Shown one piece after another: positions 27,877-36,444 of a DNA stretch of 64,000 nucleotides. The notes below the pieces were generated by a model. That model ran no database searches. It saw only the letters and a program-made list of their open reading frames with translations, and was not told the DNA's origin. The DNA is from RPQJ01 sp963732415. Its GTDB lineage: Bacteria > Pseudomonadota > Gammaproteobacteria > Steroidobacterales > Steroidobacteraceae. The stretch covers positions 62,001-126,000 of the forward strand of contig CAVSZK010000016.1 of NCBI GenBank assembly GCA_963732415.1. Direction: 5' to 3'. Position 1 is the first letter of the stretch. Every line of letters starts with the position of its first letter. Both the position numbers and the translations under genes were made by a program.

Positions 27877-28715
27877 CGTCCTGCCGGCCCCGTCCTTTTT
27901 GCCCTCGCATCGTCGAGCGCCGCGCAGACTTCGCGGGCACCGTCTGCGAGTCGCGGCGTTGCGCGGGTGAGCGTATCGGACGACATCGAATAGATCGTCC
28001 CGTCACGCACGGCCGCTATCCGGGTCCAGCGGCGCCACAGGGCCAGCGGATCGGTGATCGTGTCGTCGGTGCTGAGGATGACCTGCGGATCGCGCGCAAG
28101 TACCGCCTCGAGCGAAACCGGCGGCGCGAGCTGCGGCAGTTCCGCGAACACGTTGCGCCCTCCGCAGAGCTCGACGATTTCACTGATCACGTGCCGGCCG
28201 TTGACGGTATAGAGCGGCTCGTCGTCGATCTCGATGAACACGCTGATCGACGGCGCCCCGGCGTGGTCGGCCCGCAGCTGCCGGACCCGCGCGTCGAATT
28301 CGGTGGCCGACGCATCCGCGATGTCCGAAGTCCCTGCGATCCTGCCGATCGTGCGCAGTGCGGTCGCCACGTCCGCGAGCCGATAGGTCGGGATCGAAAC
28401 CACGTGCAGGCCCAGCGACTCGAGCCTGGTGATGGTGTCGACGGGCGTGCCGGACGGCCAGGCGAGCACCAGGTCCGGCCTGAGCGCCAGCACGCGCTCG
28501 GGATCGACGCGCCACGCGTCGCCGACCCGGGGCAAGGCTCGCGCCGCATCCGGATAGTCGCTGTACTCAACCGTGCCCACCAGCGTTCCGCCGGCACCGG
28601 CCGCGTAGGCGAGCTCGGTCAGGTTCGGCGCGAGGCTGACGATTCGCGGTTGCGCGGCGGCGCCGGTCGCCAGCGTGACCATGGCGAGCGCCCACGCGAC
28701 CAGCAGCGGCCTCAC
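27873..28715 (-). CDS. btuF: Cobalamin-binding periplasmic protein
   Basis: Substrate-binding component of the B12 importer, 280 residues. The signal peptide (ending ATGAAA-QPR) is followed by PRIVSLAPNLTELAYAAG, EYSDYPDAARALPRVGD and ALRPDLVLAW, the pattern of BtuF/class III binding proteins. The GTG at 28715 overlaps the ampE-like stop (GTGA), so it is coupled to ampD-ampE rather than to btuC or btuD. The long open frame upstream overlaps ampE and is not used. Confidence 0.88.
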   Translation of the reverse strand: MRPLLVAWALAMVTLATGAAAQPRIVSLAPNLTELAYAAGAGGTLVGTVEYSDYPDAARALPRVGDAWRVDPERVLALRPDLVLAWPSGTPVDTITRLESLGLHVVSIPTYRLADVATALRTIGRIAGTSDIADASATEFDARVRQLRADHAGAPSISVFIEIDDEPLYTVNGRHVISEIVELCGGRNVFAELPQLAPPVSLEAVLARDPQVILSTDDTITDPLALWRRWTRIAAVRDGTIYSMSSDTLTRATPRLADGAREVCAALDDARAKRTGPAGR

Positions 28716-29617
28716 GTAGCGCGACCCGCCAGTACCAGGATCGCGACGACCACGAGCCAGATCCAGATCGAGCGCGACACGATGCGCCATGCGCCCGCTG
28801 CTGCTGCCGAATCGAGTTTGTCGGGCGCTACGGAGGAAAGGCCGGATTGAAGTGAGCCCTTGCCCACGCGCGCCAACAGGTCTTCCGAACGGTCGAGGAT
28901 GCCGCTGCCAACGCTGTCCACCGTGGCACGCCAGTTGCCAAGAGCATCCTCGAAGCTGCCGGCAAGTGCATAGGCGCCCGCGGCAAGCCGCGCGGGAATC
29001 CAGGCCAGCAGGCCGTGGACCAGCACAAGCGCCCAGCCGAGACTGCCATGCTCCAGCGGCGCACCGCGTCGGACGGCCTCGAATGCGGCACGGCGGCGCA
29101 TCATGTCGCTCACCCGGAACAGCCACGCCCCGGCCGGGCCAAGCGCGACAAACCAGAACACGACACCGAAGATCCGGTTGTTGGCCTGGACAAAAATGGC
29201 TTCCTCGACAGCTTCGCGCAGGCCCGCACCGCGTCCGGCCGCATCGGCCTCGAGCAGTTCGGTCGCGCGCCGCCCAGCCTCGTCGTGGTCTCCGCGTTCG
29301 AGCGCGCGCAGGTAATCGTCGACCTCGTTACCCAGGTCCCTGGGACCGAAGGACAACAGCAGCACCAGTACCGCGAAGGCCAGCTGCAGCAGCCCCAGCA
29401 AATGCGAACCGAGCAGCACGTAGGCGTAACCGACCGGGATTGCAGGCAGCAGCACCAGGAGCACCGCGGCCGCCACCAGCAACCAGCTGCGACGTCCGAC
29501 CAGCAGGCGCTCCGCCCAGTCGCAATATCGGTCCAGCCAGCGCGGCTCCCGCAGGTGCAGCACTGCCGTGAGCACGTGCTCGGTAACCAGTGCCAGTATC
29601 AGCGCGATGAGGATCAT
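28712..29617 (-). CDS. ampE: AmpE-like inner-membrane protein
   Basis: Inner-membrane protein of 301 residues with about four helices, of the AmpE group, itself related to CobD/CbiB. Family features are the N-terminal LILALVTEHVL, the mid block NNRIFGVVFWFVALGPAGAWLFR and the segment LLAWIPARLAAGAYALAGSFEDAL. AmpE is linked to beta-lactamase signalling with AmpD in enterobacteria; its molecular activity is unknown. It overlaps ampD (ATGA) and btuF (GTGA). Confidence 0.85.
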   Translation of the reverse strand: MILIALILALVTEHVLTAVLHLREPRWLDRYCDWAERLLVGRRSWLLVAAAVLLVLLPAIPVGYAYVLLGSHLLGLLQLAFAVLVLLLSFGPRDLGNEVDDYLRALERGDHDEAGRRATELLEADAAGRGAGLREAVEEAIFVQANNRIFGVVFWFVALGPAGAWLFRVSDMMRRRAAFEAVRRGAPLEHGSLGWALVLVHGLLAWIPARLAAGAYALAGSFEDALGNWRATVDSVGSGILDRSEDLLARVGKGSLQSGLSSVAPDKLDSAAAAGAWRIVSRSIWIWLVVVAILVLAGRAT

Positions 29618-30222
29618 TCGGCCACCTCCAGCGCGTATCTCGCGAGCGCACGGAGCAATGGCCAGTCGAATGCGATCCCGGGATCCGATTTCCGGCCCGG
29701 CGCTACGTCGCTGTGACCAACCATACGGTCGAGCGACAGTGTCGGATAGGCGCGACAGAGCACGGCCACCAGCCGCGCCAGCGTGGCGTACTGTGCCTGC
29801 TCGTAGGCACGCGTGTCGGTTCCCTCCAGCTCAATGCCGACGGAAAAATCGTTGCATTGCTCGCGCCCCTTCCAGCTCGAGACGCCGGCGTGCCAGGCGC
29901 GCCTGTGGAATGGAACGTACTGGACGATCTCACCGTCGCGCCGTACCAGGGCATGCGCCGACACCCTGAGCGGTGCCACCTGCCCGAAATACGGGTGTGC
30001 GTCCGGCGGCAGACTGTTCGTGAACAGCGCGTCGATCCACGGCCCGCCGAACTCACCCGGCGGCAGGCTGATGCCGTGCACTATGATCAACTCGGGCACG
30101 ATGCCCGCCGGCCGGTCGTCGCTGTTCGGCGAGGGCAGCTGCCGCGCGGAGTCCAGCCATCCGGCCCGGACGTCGAGTCCGGGTCCGGATCGCTCCGCAG
30201 TCCTGGCCTCTGTGTTTCGCAT
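29614..30222 (-). CDS. ampD: 1,6-anhydro-N-acetylmuramyl-L-alanine amidase AmpD
   Basis: Cytoplasmic zinc amidase that cuts anhydromuropeptides during cell-wall recycling. The 202-residue product has zinc-binding and catalytic positions in IIVHGISLPPGEFGG, WHAGVSSW and GHSDVAPGRKSDPG; the last gives the His and Asp typical of AmpD. No signal peptide is present, consistent with the cytoplasmic form. ATG at 30222 is used; an in-frame ATG at 30294 would leave only 11 bp to divergent bioA. Confidence 0.92.
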   Translation of the reverse strand: MRNTEARTAERSGPGLDVRAGWLDSARQLPSPNSDDRPAGIVPELIIVHGISLPPGEFGGPWIDALFTNSLPPDAHPYFGQVAPLRVSAHALVRRDGEIVQYVPFHRRAWHAGVSSWKGREQCNDFSVGIELEGTDTRAYEQAQYATLARLVAVLCRAYPTLSLDRMVGHSDVAPGRKSDPGIAFDWPLLRALARYALEVAE

Positions 30223-30305
30223 GCCGCAATCATGCACGGGCGCCGCGGCGCCCGCCACCGAACGAAGCCGTCTAGAATGATCCTGGTGCCACACACGGAA
30301 GTCTG

Positions 30306-31658
30306 ATGAACAACTCGAGCGACCTCGCCCAGCGCGACCTGCGCGTCGTCTGGCACCCGTGCACCCAGATGAAGGACCACGAGTGGCTGCCGATGATCCC
30401 GATCGCTCGCGGCGAGGGCGTGTGGCTGCATGGATACGATGGCCGACGTTACCTGGACGCGGTGAGTTCGTGGTGGGTCAACCTGTTCGGCCATGCGAAT
30501 CCGCGCATCAGCTCGGCCGTGGCAACGCAGCTCGGCCGCCTGGAGCACGTGATGCTGGCCGGATTCACCCATGAGCCCGCGGTGCAGCTCGCCGAGCGGC
30601 TGGTCGCAATCGCCCCGCCGGGCCTCAGCCGCTGCTTCTTCGCCGACAACGGCTCGAGCGCGATCGAAGTGGCGCTGAAGATGAGCTTCCACTACTGGCG
30701 GAATGTCGGGCGCACTGGCAAGCGCCGGTTCATCACGCTCTCGAACAGCTATCACGGCGAGACGCTCGGCGCACTGGCTGTCGGCCACGTCGAACTCTAC
30801 CGCGAGATCTACCAGCCGCTGCTGATGGACGTGATCACGGTGCCCTCGCCGGACGCCTACGGATGCGAAACCGGTGAAAGCGAGGCCGATCACGCGCGGC
30901 GCATGTTCGCCGCCATGGAAGAGACGCTGGCCCGGCACGCGGACGAGGTGTGCGCGGTGATCGTCGAGCCGCTGGTGCAATGCGCGGGCGGCATGCGCAT
31001 GTACGACCCCGTGTATCTGAAGCTGCTGCGCGAGGCATGCGACCGGCACGGCGTGCACCTGATCGCCGACGAGATCGCGGTGGGCTTCGGTCGCACTGGC
31101 ACCATGTTCGCCTGCGAGCAGGCGGGTATCTCGCCCGATTTCATGTGCCTGTCGAAAGGTCTCACCGGTGGTTACCTGCCGCTGTCGGTAGTGCTGTCCG
31201 GTGAGCGCGTATACGAGGCCTTCTACGACGAGTACTCGCAACTGCGGGCATTCCTGCACTCACACAGCTACACGGGCAACCCGCTTGCCTGCGCCGCGGC
31301 GCTGGCCACACTGGCGATCTTCGACGAGGACCGCGTGATCGAGCGCAATCGGGCACTGGCCAGGCACCTGGGCGAGCGTTGCGCCGCACTCGTGGACCTG
31401 CCGCACGTCGCCGAGGTGCGGCAGCGGGGCATGATCGTCGCGGTCGAGCTCGCCCGCGACGGCAACCATAAAACGCCCTTCGACTGGCAGGAACGCCGGG
31501 GCCTGCGCGTCTATCGCCATGCGCTAGAGCATGAGGCATTGCTGCGGCCGATCGGCAACGTGGTCTACTTCATGCCGCCGTACGTGATCGAGCCCGACCA
31601 GATCGACGCGCTGGTGGAAACTGCGCGCGCAGGAATAGAGGCCGCAACGTGCGATTGA
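30306..31658 (+). CDS. bioA: Adenosylmethionine-8-amino-7-oxononanoate aminotransferase
   Basis: PLP enzyme of biotin synthesis that uses SAM as amino donor to make 7,8-diaminopelargonate. The 450-residue product has WHPCTQMKDHEWLPMIPI at the N-terminus, SSWWVNLFGHANPRI, FADNGSSAIEVALKMSFHYW, and the PLP lysine in LSKGLTGGYLPLS (about K283). These are specific to BioA within class III aminotransferases. It overlaps rsmE by 10 nt. No other biotin gene is nearby. Confidence 0.97.
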   Translation: MNNSSDLAQRDLRVVWHPCTQMKDHEWLPMIPIARGEGVWLHGYDGRRYLDAVSSWWVNLFGHANPRISSAVATQLGRLEHVMLAGFTHEPAVQLAERLVAIAPPGLSRCFFADNGSSAIEVALKMSFHYWRNVGRTGKRRFITLSNSYHGETLGALAVGHVELYREIYQPLLMDVITVPSPDAYGCETGESEADHARRMFAAMEETLARHADEVCAVIVEPLVQCAGGMRMYDPVYLKLLREACDRHGVHLIADEIAVGFGRTGTMFACEQAGISPDFMCLSKGLTGGYLPLSVVLSGERVYEAFYDEYSQLRAFLHSHSYTGNPLACAAALATLAIFDEDRVIERNRALARHLGERCAALVDLPHVAEVRQRGMIVAVELARDGNHKTPFDWQERRGLRVYRHALEHEALLRPIGNVVYFMPPYVIEPDQIDALVETARAGIEAATCD

Positions 31659-32383
31659 GCCGCGTCTACTGCGAGACGGTACTCATGCCCGGTGCGGAGG
31701 TAGCGCTGCCGGCCTCGGCCGCGAACCATGTCGCGCGCGTACTGCGGTTGCGTGCCGGTGCCCCGGTCGTCGCCTTCGACGGCAGCGGCCGCGACTATCA
31801 CTGCGAGGTGGTCGCGATCGAAGGCAGCCGGGTGCGCGTGCTGGTCGGTGAGGCTGCCGAGGTTCGGCGCGAGTCACCGCTCGCGGTGACGCTGGTGCAG
31901 GCGGTCTCGCGCGGCGAGAGGATGGACCTCACGCTGCAGAAGGCGACCGAGCTGGGCGTCCGCGCCATCGCGCCGGTGTTCTCCACGCGCAGCGTCGTGC
32001 GGCTCGACGAGCGCCAGGCTGTGGCCAAGCTCCGGCACTGGCAGGCAGTCGTCGTGAGCGCCTGCGAGCAGAGCGGGCGCAGCGTGTTGCCGCGGGTCCA
32101 TGCCCCGCTGAACCTCGATCGATACCTGGCGGATTCCCCGCGCGACGGCCTGCGACTGGTGCCGAGTCCCACCGCCAGCGAATCGCTGGCGACGCTCGGC
32201 GAGACCCCAACCCAGGTGGAACTGCTGATCGGGCCGGAAGGCGGGTTCGAGGAGAGCGAATTGCTGGACGCGGAACGCGCGGGTTTCAGGCCGGTGCGAC
32301 TGGGCCCCAGGGTGCTGCGAACCGAGACAGCGGGGATCGTCGCGCTTGCCGTGCTGCAGGCGATGTGGGGAGACCTGCGCTAG
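31649..32383 (+). CDS. rsmE: 16S rRNA m3U1498 methyltransferase
   Basis: SPOUT methyltransferase modifying U1498 of 16S rRNA. The 244-residue product has an N-terminal PUA-like domain (1-70) and a SPOUT knot with LIGPEGGFEESEL and LGPRVLRTETAGIVAL, the SAM-binding signature. It starts with GTG at 31649 inside the bioA end, so it is probably co-translated with bioA. Confidence 0.95.
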   Translation: MRLSRVYCETVLMPGAEVALPASAANHVARVLRLRAGAPVVAFDGSGRDYHCEVVAIEGSRVRVLVGEAAEVRRESPLAVTLVQAVSRGERMDLTLQKATELGVRAIAPVFSTRSVVRLDERQAVAKLRHWQAVVVSACEQSGRSVLPRVHAPLNLDRYLADSPRDGLRLVPSPTASESLATLGETPTQVELLIGPEGGFEESELLDAERAGFRPVRLGPRVLRTETAGIVALAVLQAMWGDLR

Positions 32384-32419
32384 CCGCAGATCGGGGGCGG
32401 CCTGAGGCAGCAGCTCAAT

Positions 32420-33972
32420 TCAGAGCCCCAGAGGCATCGTTCGGTCGGGCAACGAGTTCGGCATCGCGCAGGGCAGAGGGCGAATGGCCAGTTCGCTGCT
32501 GTCGAGCAGCGCCTTTGCCCGGACGAGCTCGCCGGTACCCTGGAGCACCAACGCGAGGTCAATGGCCCGATAGAAGTTTCCGGCATCGACGTGGGGGGTC
32601 GGGGAGCCCAGCAGCTCCGGATACGCGGACGCATATCGTTCACGAGCGGCCTTGGCGTCACCCATCCCGAGGTCAGAATTCCGCAGGACTGCAAGCGACC
32701 AGCCTCCCCTGGGCCGGGCAGCAAAGGCCTTACCTGCGTACTGCTCCGCCGCCGCATGATCGCCCAGCATGTCAGCCAGAATCGCCGCATAGGCACTTGC
32801 ATATTCATCATCCGGCCAACGCCGCATGGCTTCCGACATCAACTGTTTTGCCGCCGACGTGTCGGTCAGATCAAGTTGCAACATTGCGAGTCTCCATACC
32901 CATTGCGGATTTCCAGGGTCCAGGGCAATAGCCCGCTCCACCAGTGGTACTGCATCCGCAAGACGATTTCGCGCGTAAGCATTTGTGAACCCCAGGACAA
33001 AATAGGGCAACGGCGACGCAGGATCGATGTCGATCGCCCGCTGATAGCGCGCGGTCGAATAATTCGGGTTGAGTTCGATGGCACGACGAAGCATCTGTTC
33101 TGCCGTGGCATTGTTTTCCGGGCTCATCGCGATTCCGCCGCGCGACGCCCAGGCCTCGGCGAGATCGGGGTCAATCGCGAGGGCTTTTTGGACAGAGATC
33201 TCCGCTTCAGCGCACCGGCGATGGCAGCTGCCAGTTCTGTCTGGATGGCAAAGATGTTTTCCGCGGTCAGCTCGCGGTCGCAGGTCTCCGCCCAGAGGTG
33301 CGCGTCGGTCGTAGCGTCGATCAGCTGGACGTTGATGCGCACGCGGTCCCCGGCTCGCTGCACGCCGCCTTCGAGGATGCTCTTCACGCCGAGCTGACCC
33401 GCGACGTCCTGGAGCGACAGCTTCGTATCGCGGAACTGCTCGACCGACGTACGCGAGATCACCCTGAGTGCACTGATCTTCGAGAGCTGCGTCAGGATGT
33501 CGTCGTGGATGCCGTTGACGAAGAACGCGTCGTCGGACTTTGCACTGCGGTTCTCAAACGGCAGGACGGCGATGGAGGGGCCTGCGTCAGTCGTTGCTTC
33601 AGTCTCCGCGGTGGCTGCAGACGCTGGCGAGGTGGTCGAAGTCGGCTGGCTCGCATGTTCGTAGCGCCAGAACAGGACGCCGCCGAGCAGGAGCAATAGC
33701 GTCAGGATCGCGAGTTCAATGCGGGTGACGCGCTGTTGTCCCTTGTCGCCGTGCTACCAGGCGAGCACCAGCACGATGGGCAGGCCGATCAGCAGAGCAA
33801 TCGTCGCGAGTTGCTGGGACTGGCGTGGCCAGTCGAAGGTGCCGCCGGCGTACTCGAGTCCCTGCAGCAATCCCCAGGCGCCGGCGACGCAGGCAATGCC
33901 CCACTGCCCCACCTTGCGGCGGCGCAGTCGATGCCAGAGGCTGTTCCCCTCCCCGTCAGTAGCGTCGGTCAC
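32420..33972 (-). pseudogene. Decayed TolB/TPR membrane protein gene (paralogue of 50983-52875)
   Basis: Remnant of a gene like the intact one at 50983-52875. It begins with the same GTG start and ribosome site (GGGAGGACCGC), followed by RRRKVGQWGIACVAGAWGLL. Codon 73 (33754-33756) is TAG where the paralogue has TAC (Tyr), in an otherwise matching LVLAW-x-HGD context. The frame continues through a TolB-like region (SIAVLPFENRSAKSDD). Near 33206 a one-base loss shifts it to another frame that carries the TPR region (AEISVQKALAIDP onward) to a stop at 32420. Two lesions indicate loss of function, though fragments could still be translated. Confidence 0.85.
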
Positions 33973-34054
33973 GCGGTCCTCCCTGCGTTGAAGGCGTAGA
34001 ACCTCGTCCGGTGCTGCCTTGGCGTATGGACCCTGACCTCAAGGCAACCCGGGG

Positions 34055-34828
34055 TCAGCAGCAGCTCGCACCTCCATCGACCGCGAGATACTGCCCGGTG
34101 ACGTGGCGGGAGGCCTCGGAAGCCAGGAACACGACGACGCCCTTCAGGTCTTCATCGCCGCCGATCCGCTGCAGCGGCGTCATCGCGATCGCCATTTTCT
34201 CGAACTTGTCGAGCAGGCCAGCCGACATCTTCGAGGGGAAGAACCCCGGGCAGATGGCATTGACGTTGATGTTGTACCTGCCCCATTCGGCGGCAAGGGC
34301 TCGCGTGAAATTGATGTCTGCGCCCTTGCTGGTGTTGTAGGCGATGGTAGCCATGCCCGGCGGGTTGCCGCCCAGTCCGGCGATGGACGAAATATTGATG
34401 ATCTTGCCGGCCCGCTTCGGGATCATCACGTGCTTGCCGACGTACTGGGTCAGGAAGAACAACGCATTGACGTTGAGGTTCATGACCTTGTGCCAGGCCT
34501 CGGGCGGGTAGTCTTCCGCCGGCGCCCCCCAGGTAGCGCCCGCGTTGTTGACCAGCACGTCGATGGTGCCGAAGTGCGCCACCACGCGGTCGACCAGCGC
34601 GGGAATGCCTCCGGCGTCGGAGAGGTCGTTGGTCACGGTGAGGACGTCGATACCCCGCCCCTCGAGATGCGATTTCGCTTCGGCCAGTTCGTCGGCCTTG
34701 CGGGCGGTGATGGCGACCTTCGCGCCCATGTCGCCGAGCGCACTGGCCATCTGCAGGCCGAGGCCACGCGATCCGCCGGTAATCAGCGCCACCTTGCCGG
34801 TCAGGTCAAACAGGTTTCTCGTGTTCAT
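34055..34828 (-). CDS. Short-chain dehydrogenase/reductase
   Basis: NAD(P)-dependent oxidoreductase of the classical SDR family, 257 residues. It has the cofactor motif TGGSRGLG (17-24), NNAG (about 91-94), catalytic Ser in INISSIAG and YxxxK in YNTSK (about 163-167), and ends GQYLAVDGGASCC. The substrate is not recognisable; similar proteins include 3-oxoacyl-ACP reductase-like and gluconate 5-dehydrogenase-like enzymes. It stands between a pseudogene and the HU-like gene, with a palindrome in its upstream gap. Confidence 0.9.
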   Translation of the reverse strand: MNTRNLFDLTGKVALITGGSRGLGLQMASALGDMGAKVAITARKADELAEAKSHLEGRGIDVLTVTNDLSDAGGIPALVDRVVAHFGTIDVLVNNAGATWGAPAEDYPPEAWHKVMNLNVNALFFLTQYVGKHVMIPKRAGKIINISSIAGLGGNPPGMATIAYNTSKGADINFTRALAAEWGRYNINVNAICPGFFPSKMSAGLLDKFEKMAIAMTPLQRIGGDEDLKGVVVFLASEASRHVTGQYLAVDGGASCC

Positions 34829-34864
34829 GTGCCCTCGACAGCGGGTATCGGCGGCTCGACAGCA

Positions 34865-34892
34865 GGCTGTTGAATACAGTTCTTCAACAGCC
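34865..34892. repeat. 10-bp inverted repeat downstream of the HU-like gene
   Basis: GGCTGTTGAA (34865-34874) and TTCAACAGCC (34883-34892) are perfect inverted repeats around an 8-nt loop. No T tract follows on either strand. The TTCAACAG core is also present in the ends of the MITE-like element at 53077-53297, so it may be a solo end of a related element rather than a terminator. Confidence 0.7.
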
Positions 34893-34918
34893 CGCCATCA
34901 GGCAACGAGCGTGAAGCG

Positions 34919-35308
34919 TCAGCCCTTTGCAGCGTCCTTCAGCCTCTTCATCGGACGCACTTTCACCTTCACGGTGGCAGGCTTGGCCTTGAAGGTGGTG
35001 GGCTCACCGGTGAAGGGGTTGATGCCCTTGCGCGCCGGCTTCGCCGCAACGCTGGTAACGGTAATCTTCAGCAATCCTGGCAGGATGAAGGTGCCAGCAC
35101 TCTTCTTGCCAATCGATGCGACGATCGTGTTCTCGAGTGCGGCGAGCAAGGCGCGCGCGTCCTTCGCGGCGACCTCCGCTGCATCTGCGAGGTGAGCGAC
35201 CAGTGCGGACTTGGTCAGCACGCTCTTGATCGACTGCGGGGCCTTCGGGGCGGCCTTCCGGGTAACTTTCTTCGCGGGCTTCCTGGCGGATTTCTTGGCT
35301 TTTGCCAT
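34919..35308 (-). CDS. HU-family DNA-binding protein with basic N-terminal tail
   Basis: Nucleoid protein of 129 residues. Residues 1-25 form a Lys/Ala/Pro-rich tail (KKSARKPAKKVTRKAAPKAP) like histone H1 tails, followed by an HU/IHF fold (about 27-125) with the DNA-arm region LPGLLKITVTSVAAKPARKGINPFTGEP and VKVRPMKRLKDA. The tail makes it about 35 residues longer than canonical HU (about 90). It is expressed alone; its target cannot be inferred. Confidence 0.9.
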   Translation of the reverse strand: MAKAKKSARKPAKKVTRKAAPKAPQSIKSVLTKSALVAHLADAAEVAAKDARALLAALENTIVASIGKKSAGTFILPGLLKITVTSVAAKPARKGINPFTGEPTTFKAKPATVKVKVRPMKRLKDAAKG

Positions 35309-35520
35309 CTGGGTACGTTATGCCTCGTGGGTTGGTGAAAACGCGGAAGGCAACGACCTGCCGCTGTGCGAACCGTAGGAGATTTGCGGGAAAAAGCCAA
35401 GCGCGGGGGCTCGGGCCGCGCTGGCGGCCGAAGCGTTGCAGAGGCCCGGATTCGTCACTTCGATATCGCTCGAGCACTGCATCCTCGGTTGGGACGGCGC
35501 GTACTCTCGCGAGTAGTGCA

Positions 35521-35850
35521 CTACTTGACCGTGTAGCCCTTGGCCTCGAGGCAGGCCGCGAATCCCTTGTTGAAGGTGTCCTTCTGCTGCTGCGCGGCCG
35601 CCTGCTGGGGCGGTGGAGCGGCCGCCGGCGGTGGCGCCATGGGATCAATACCGGTCTGCCCTTTAGACCAGGCGTAGCACTCGCCCTCGTCCTGGCCCTG
35701 CTGCTGCGCGCTCTGGCCCTTGGCCGGGAACACGACTACGCCGAGCGACGACGACAGCGACTGCGTCGCCGGCGGCTGGGCCTGTGCTGACGCGCCTGCC
35801 GCGAAAGCCATTCCAAGCAAGATGCCAAGAAATCTGAATCTGCTCGCCAT
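35521..35850 (-). CDS. Small exported Gln/Pro-rich protein, unknown function
   Basis: A 109-residue protein with a signal peptide (1-22, ending ASAQA), a conserved-looking middle (DEGECYAWSKGQTGIDP) also found in glycine-zipper-type envelope proteins, a Pro/Ala/Gln linker and a C-terminal FNKGFAACLEAKGYTVK. Two cysteines flank the linker and may pair. Periplasmic or outer-membrane location is likely; no role is known. It lies 110 nt from the chpC-like gene. Confidence 0.7.
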   Translation of the reverse strand: MASRFRFLGILLGMAFAAGASAQAQPPATQSLSSSLGVVVFPAKGQSAQQQGQDEGECYAWSKGQTGIDPMAPPPAAAPPPQQAAAQQQKDTFNKGFAACLEAKGYTVK

Positions 35851-35960
35851 GCGCTGCTCCTGGATCGATACCTGATCGGCTCAAGTATGCGCGCGTCACC
35901 GCACGAACGGATCACGAAAGGCTTCGGGCGCCGCGTGCAGGCCACGCCGCACCGCAACCA

Positions 35961-36431
35961 TCAGGCTGCGCGGGTTTCTTCGCTGATCATCCGCTCGATG
36001 TGTTCGAAGTCCGGGATGAGCGGATATTCGTTCACCATCCGGACCTGGCAGATCACCGGGCTGCGCTCGCCGAAATTGCGTGAGTCGTCGGCGTGGATCA
36101 CGTCGGGGCTCAGGCGCACGAGCTGCGGGAAGCCCTGGGTGAGGATCGCAAAGTGACCTTCCGGGATCTGGCCCGAAATCGCCTGCATCACGACCAGCCT
36201 GGTACGCCCGCTGGCCCGCGGCGGATTGCGGCCGCAGGCCGCCTCGAACGACATCAGCGGGATGCGGCGGCCGCCCCAGGCAATCGTGCCGAGGTACCAC
36301 GGCGGTACGCCTTCCATCGGCGCAGGAGCCTGGTAGTTGATCACCTCGCTCACGCAGGCGCGCGGCACCAGCAGCCGCTCGTCCGCGAGCGGCACCAGCA
36401 GGCAGTAGGTCTCCTCGGACATGCTGTTCAT
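35961..36431 (-). CDS. CheW-like protein of the Chp system (ChpC-like)
   Basis: CheW-domain adaptor of 156 residues (ETYCLLVPLADERLLVPRACVSEVI, WYLGTIAWGGRRIPLMSFEA) that should link receptors to the ChpA kinase. In P. aeruginosa chpC sits downstream of chpA after chpB; here chpB is absent and this gene follows chpA after 13 nt. It is the last gene of the pilG-to-chpC run. Confidence 0.8.
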   Translation of the reverse strand: MNSMSEETYCLLVPLADERLLVPRACVSEVINYQAPAPMEGVPPWYLGTIAWGGRRIPLMSFEAACGRNPPRASGRTRLVVMQAISGQIPEGHFAILTQGFPQLVRLSPDVIHADDSRNFGERSPVICQVRMVNEYPLIPDFEHIERMISEETRAA

Positions 36432-36444
36432 CGTCGAAAATTCC

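Noticed and set aside
34865..34892. Terminator for the HU-like gene
   Set aside because: The hairpin is perfect but there is no T-rich tail on the minus strand; kept only as a repeat.
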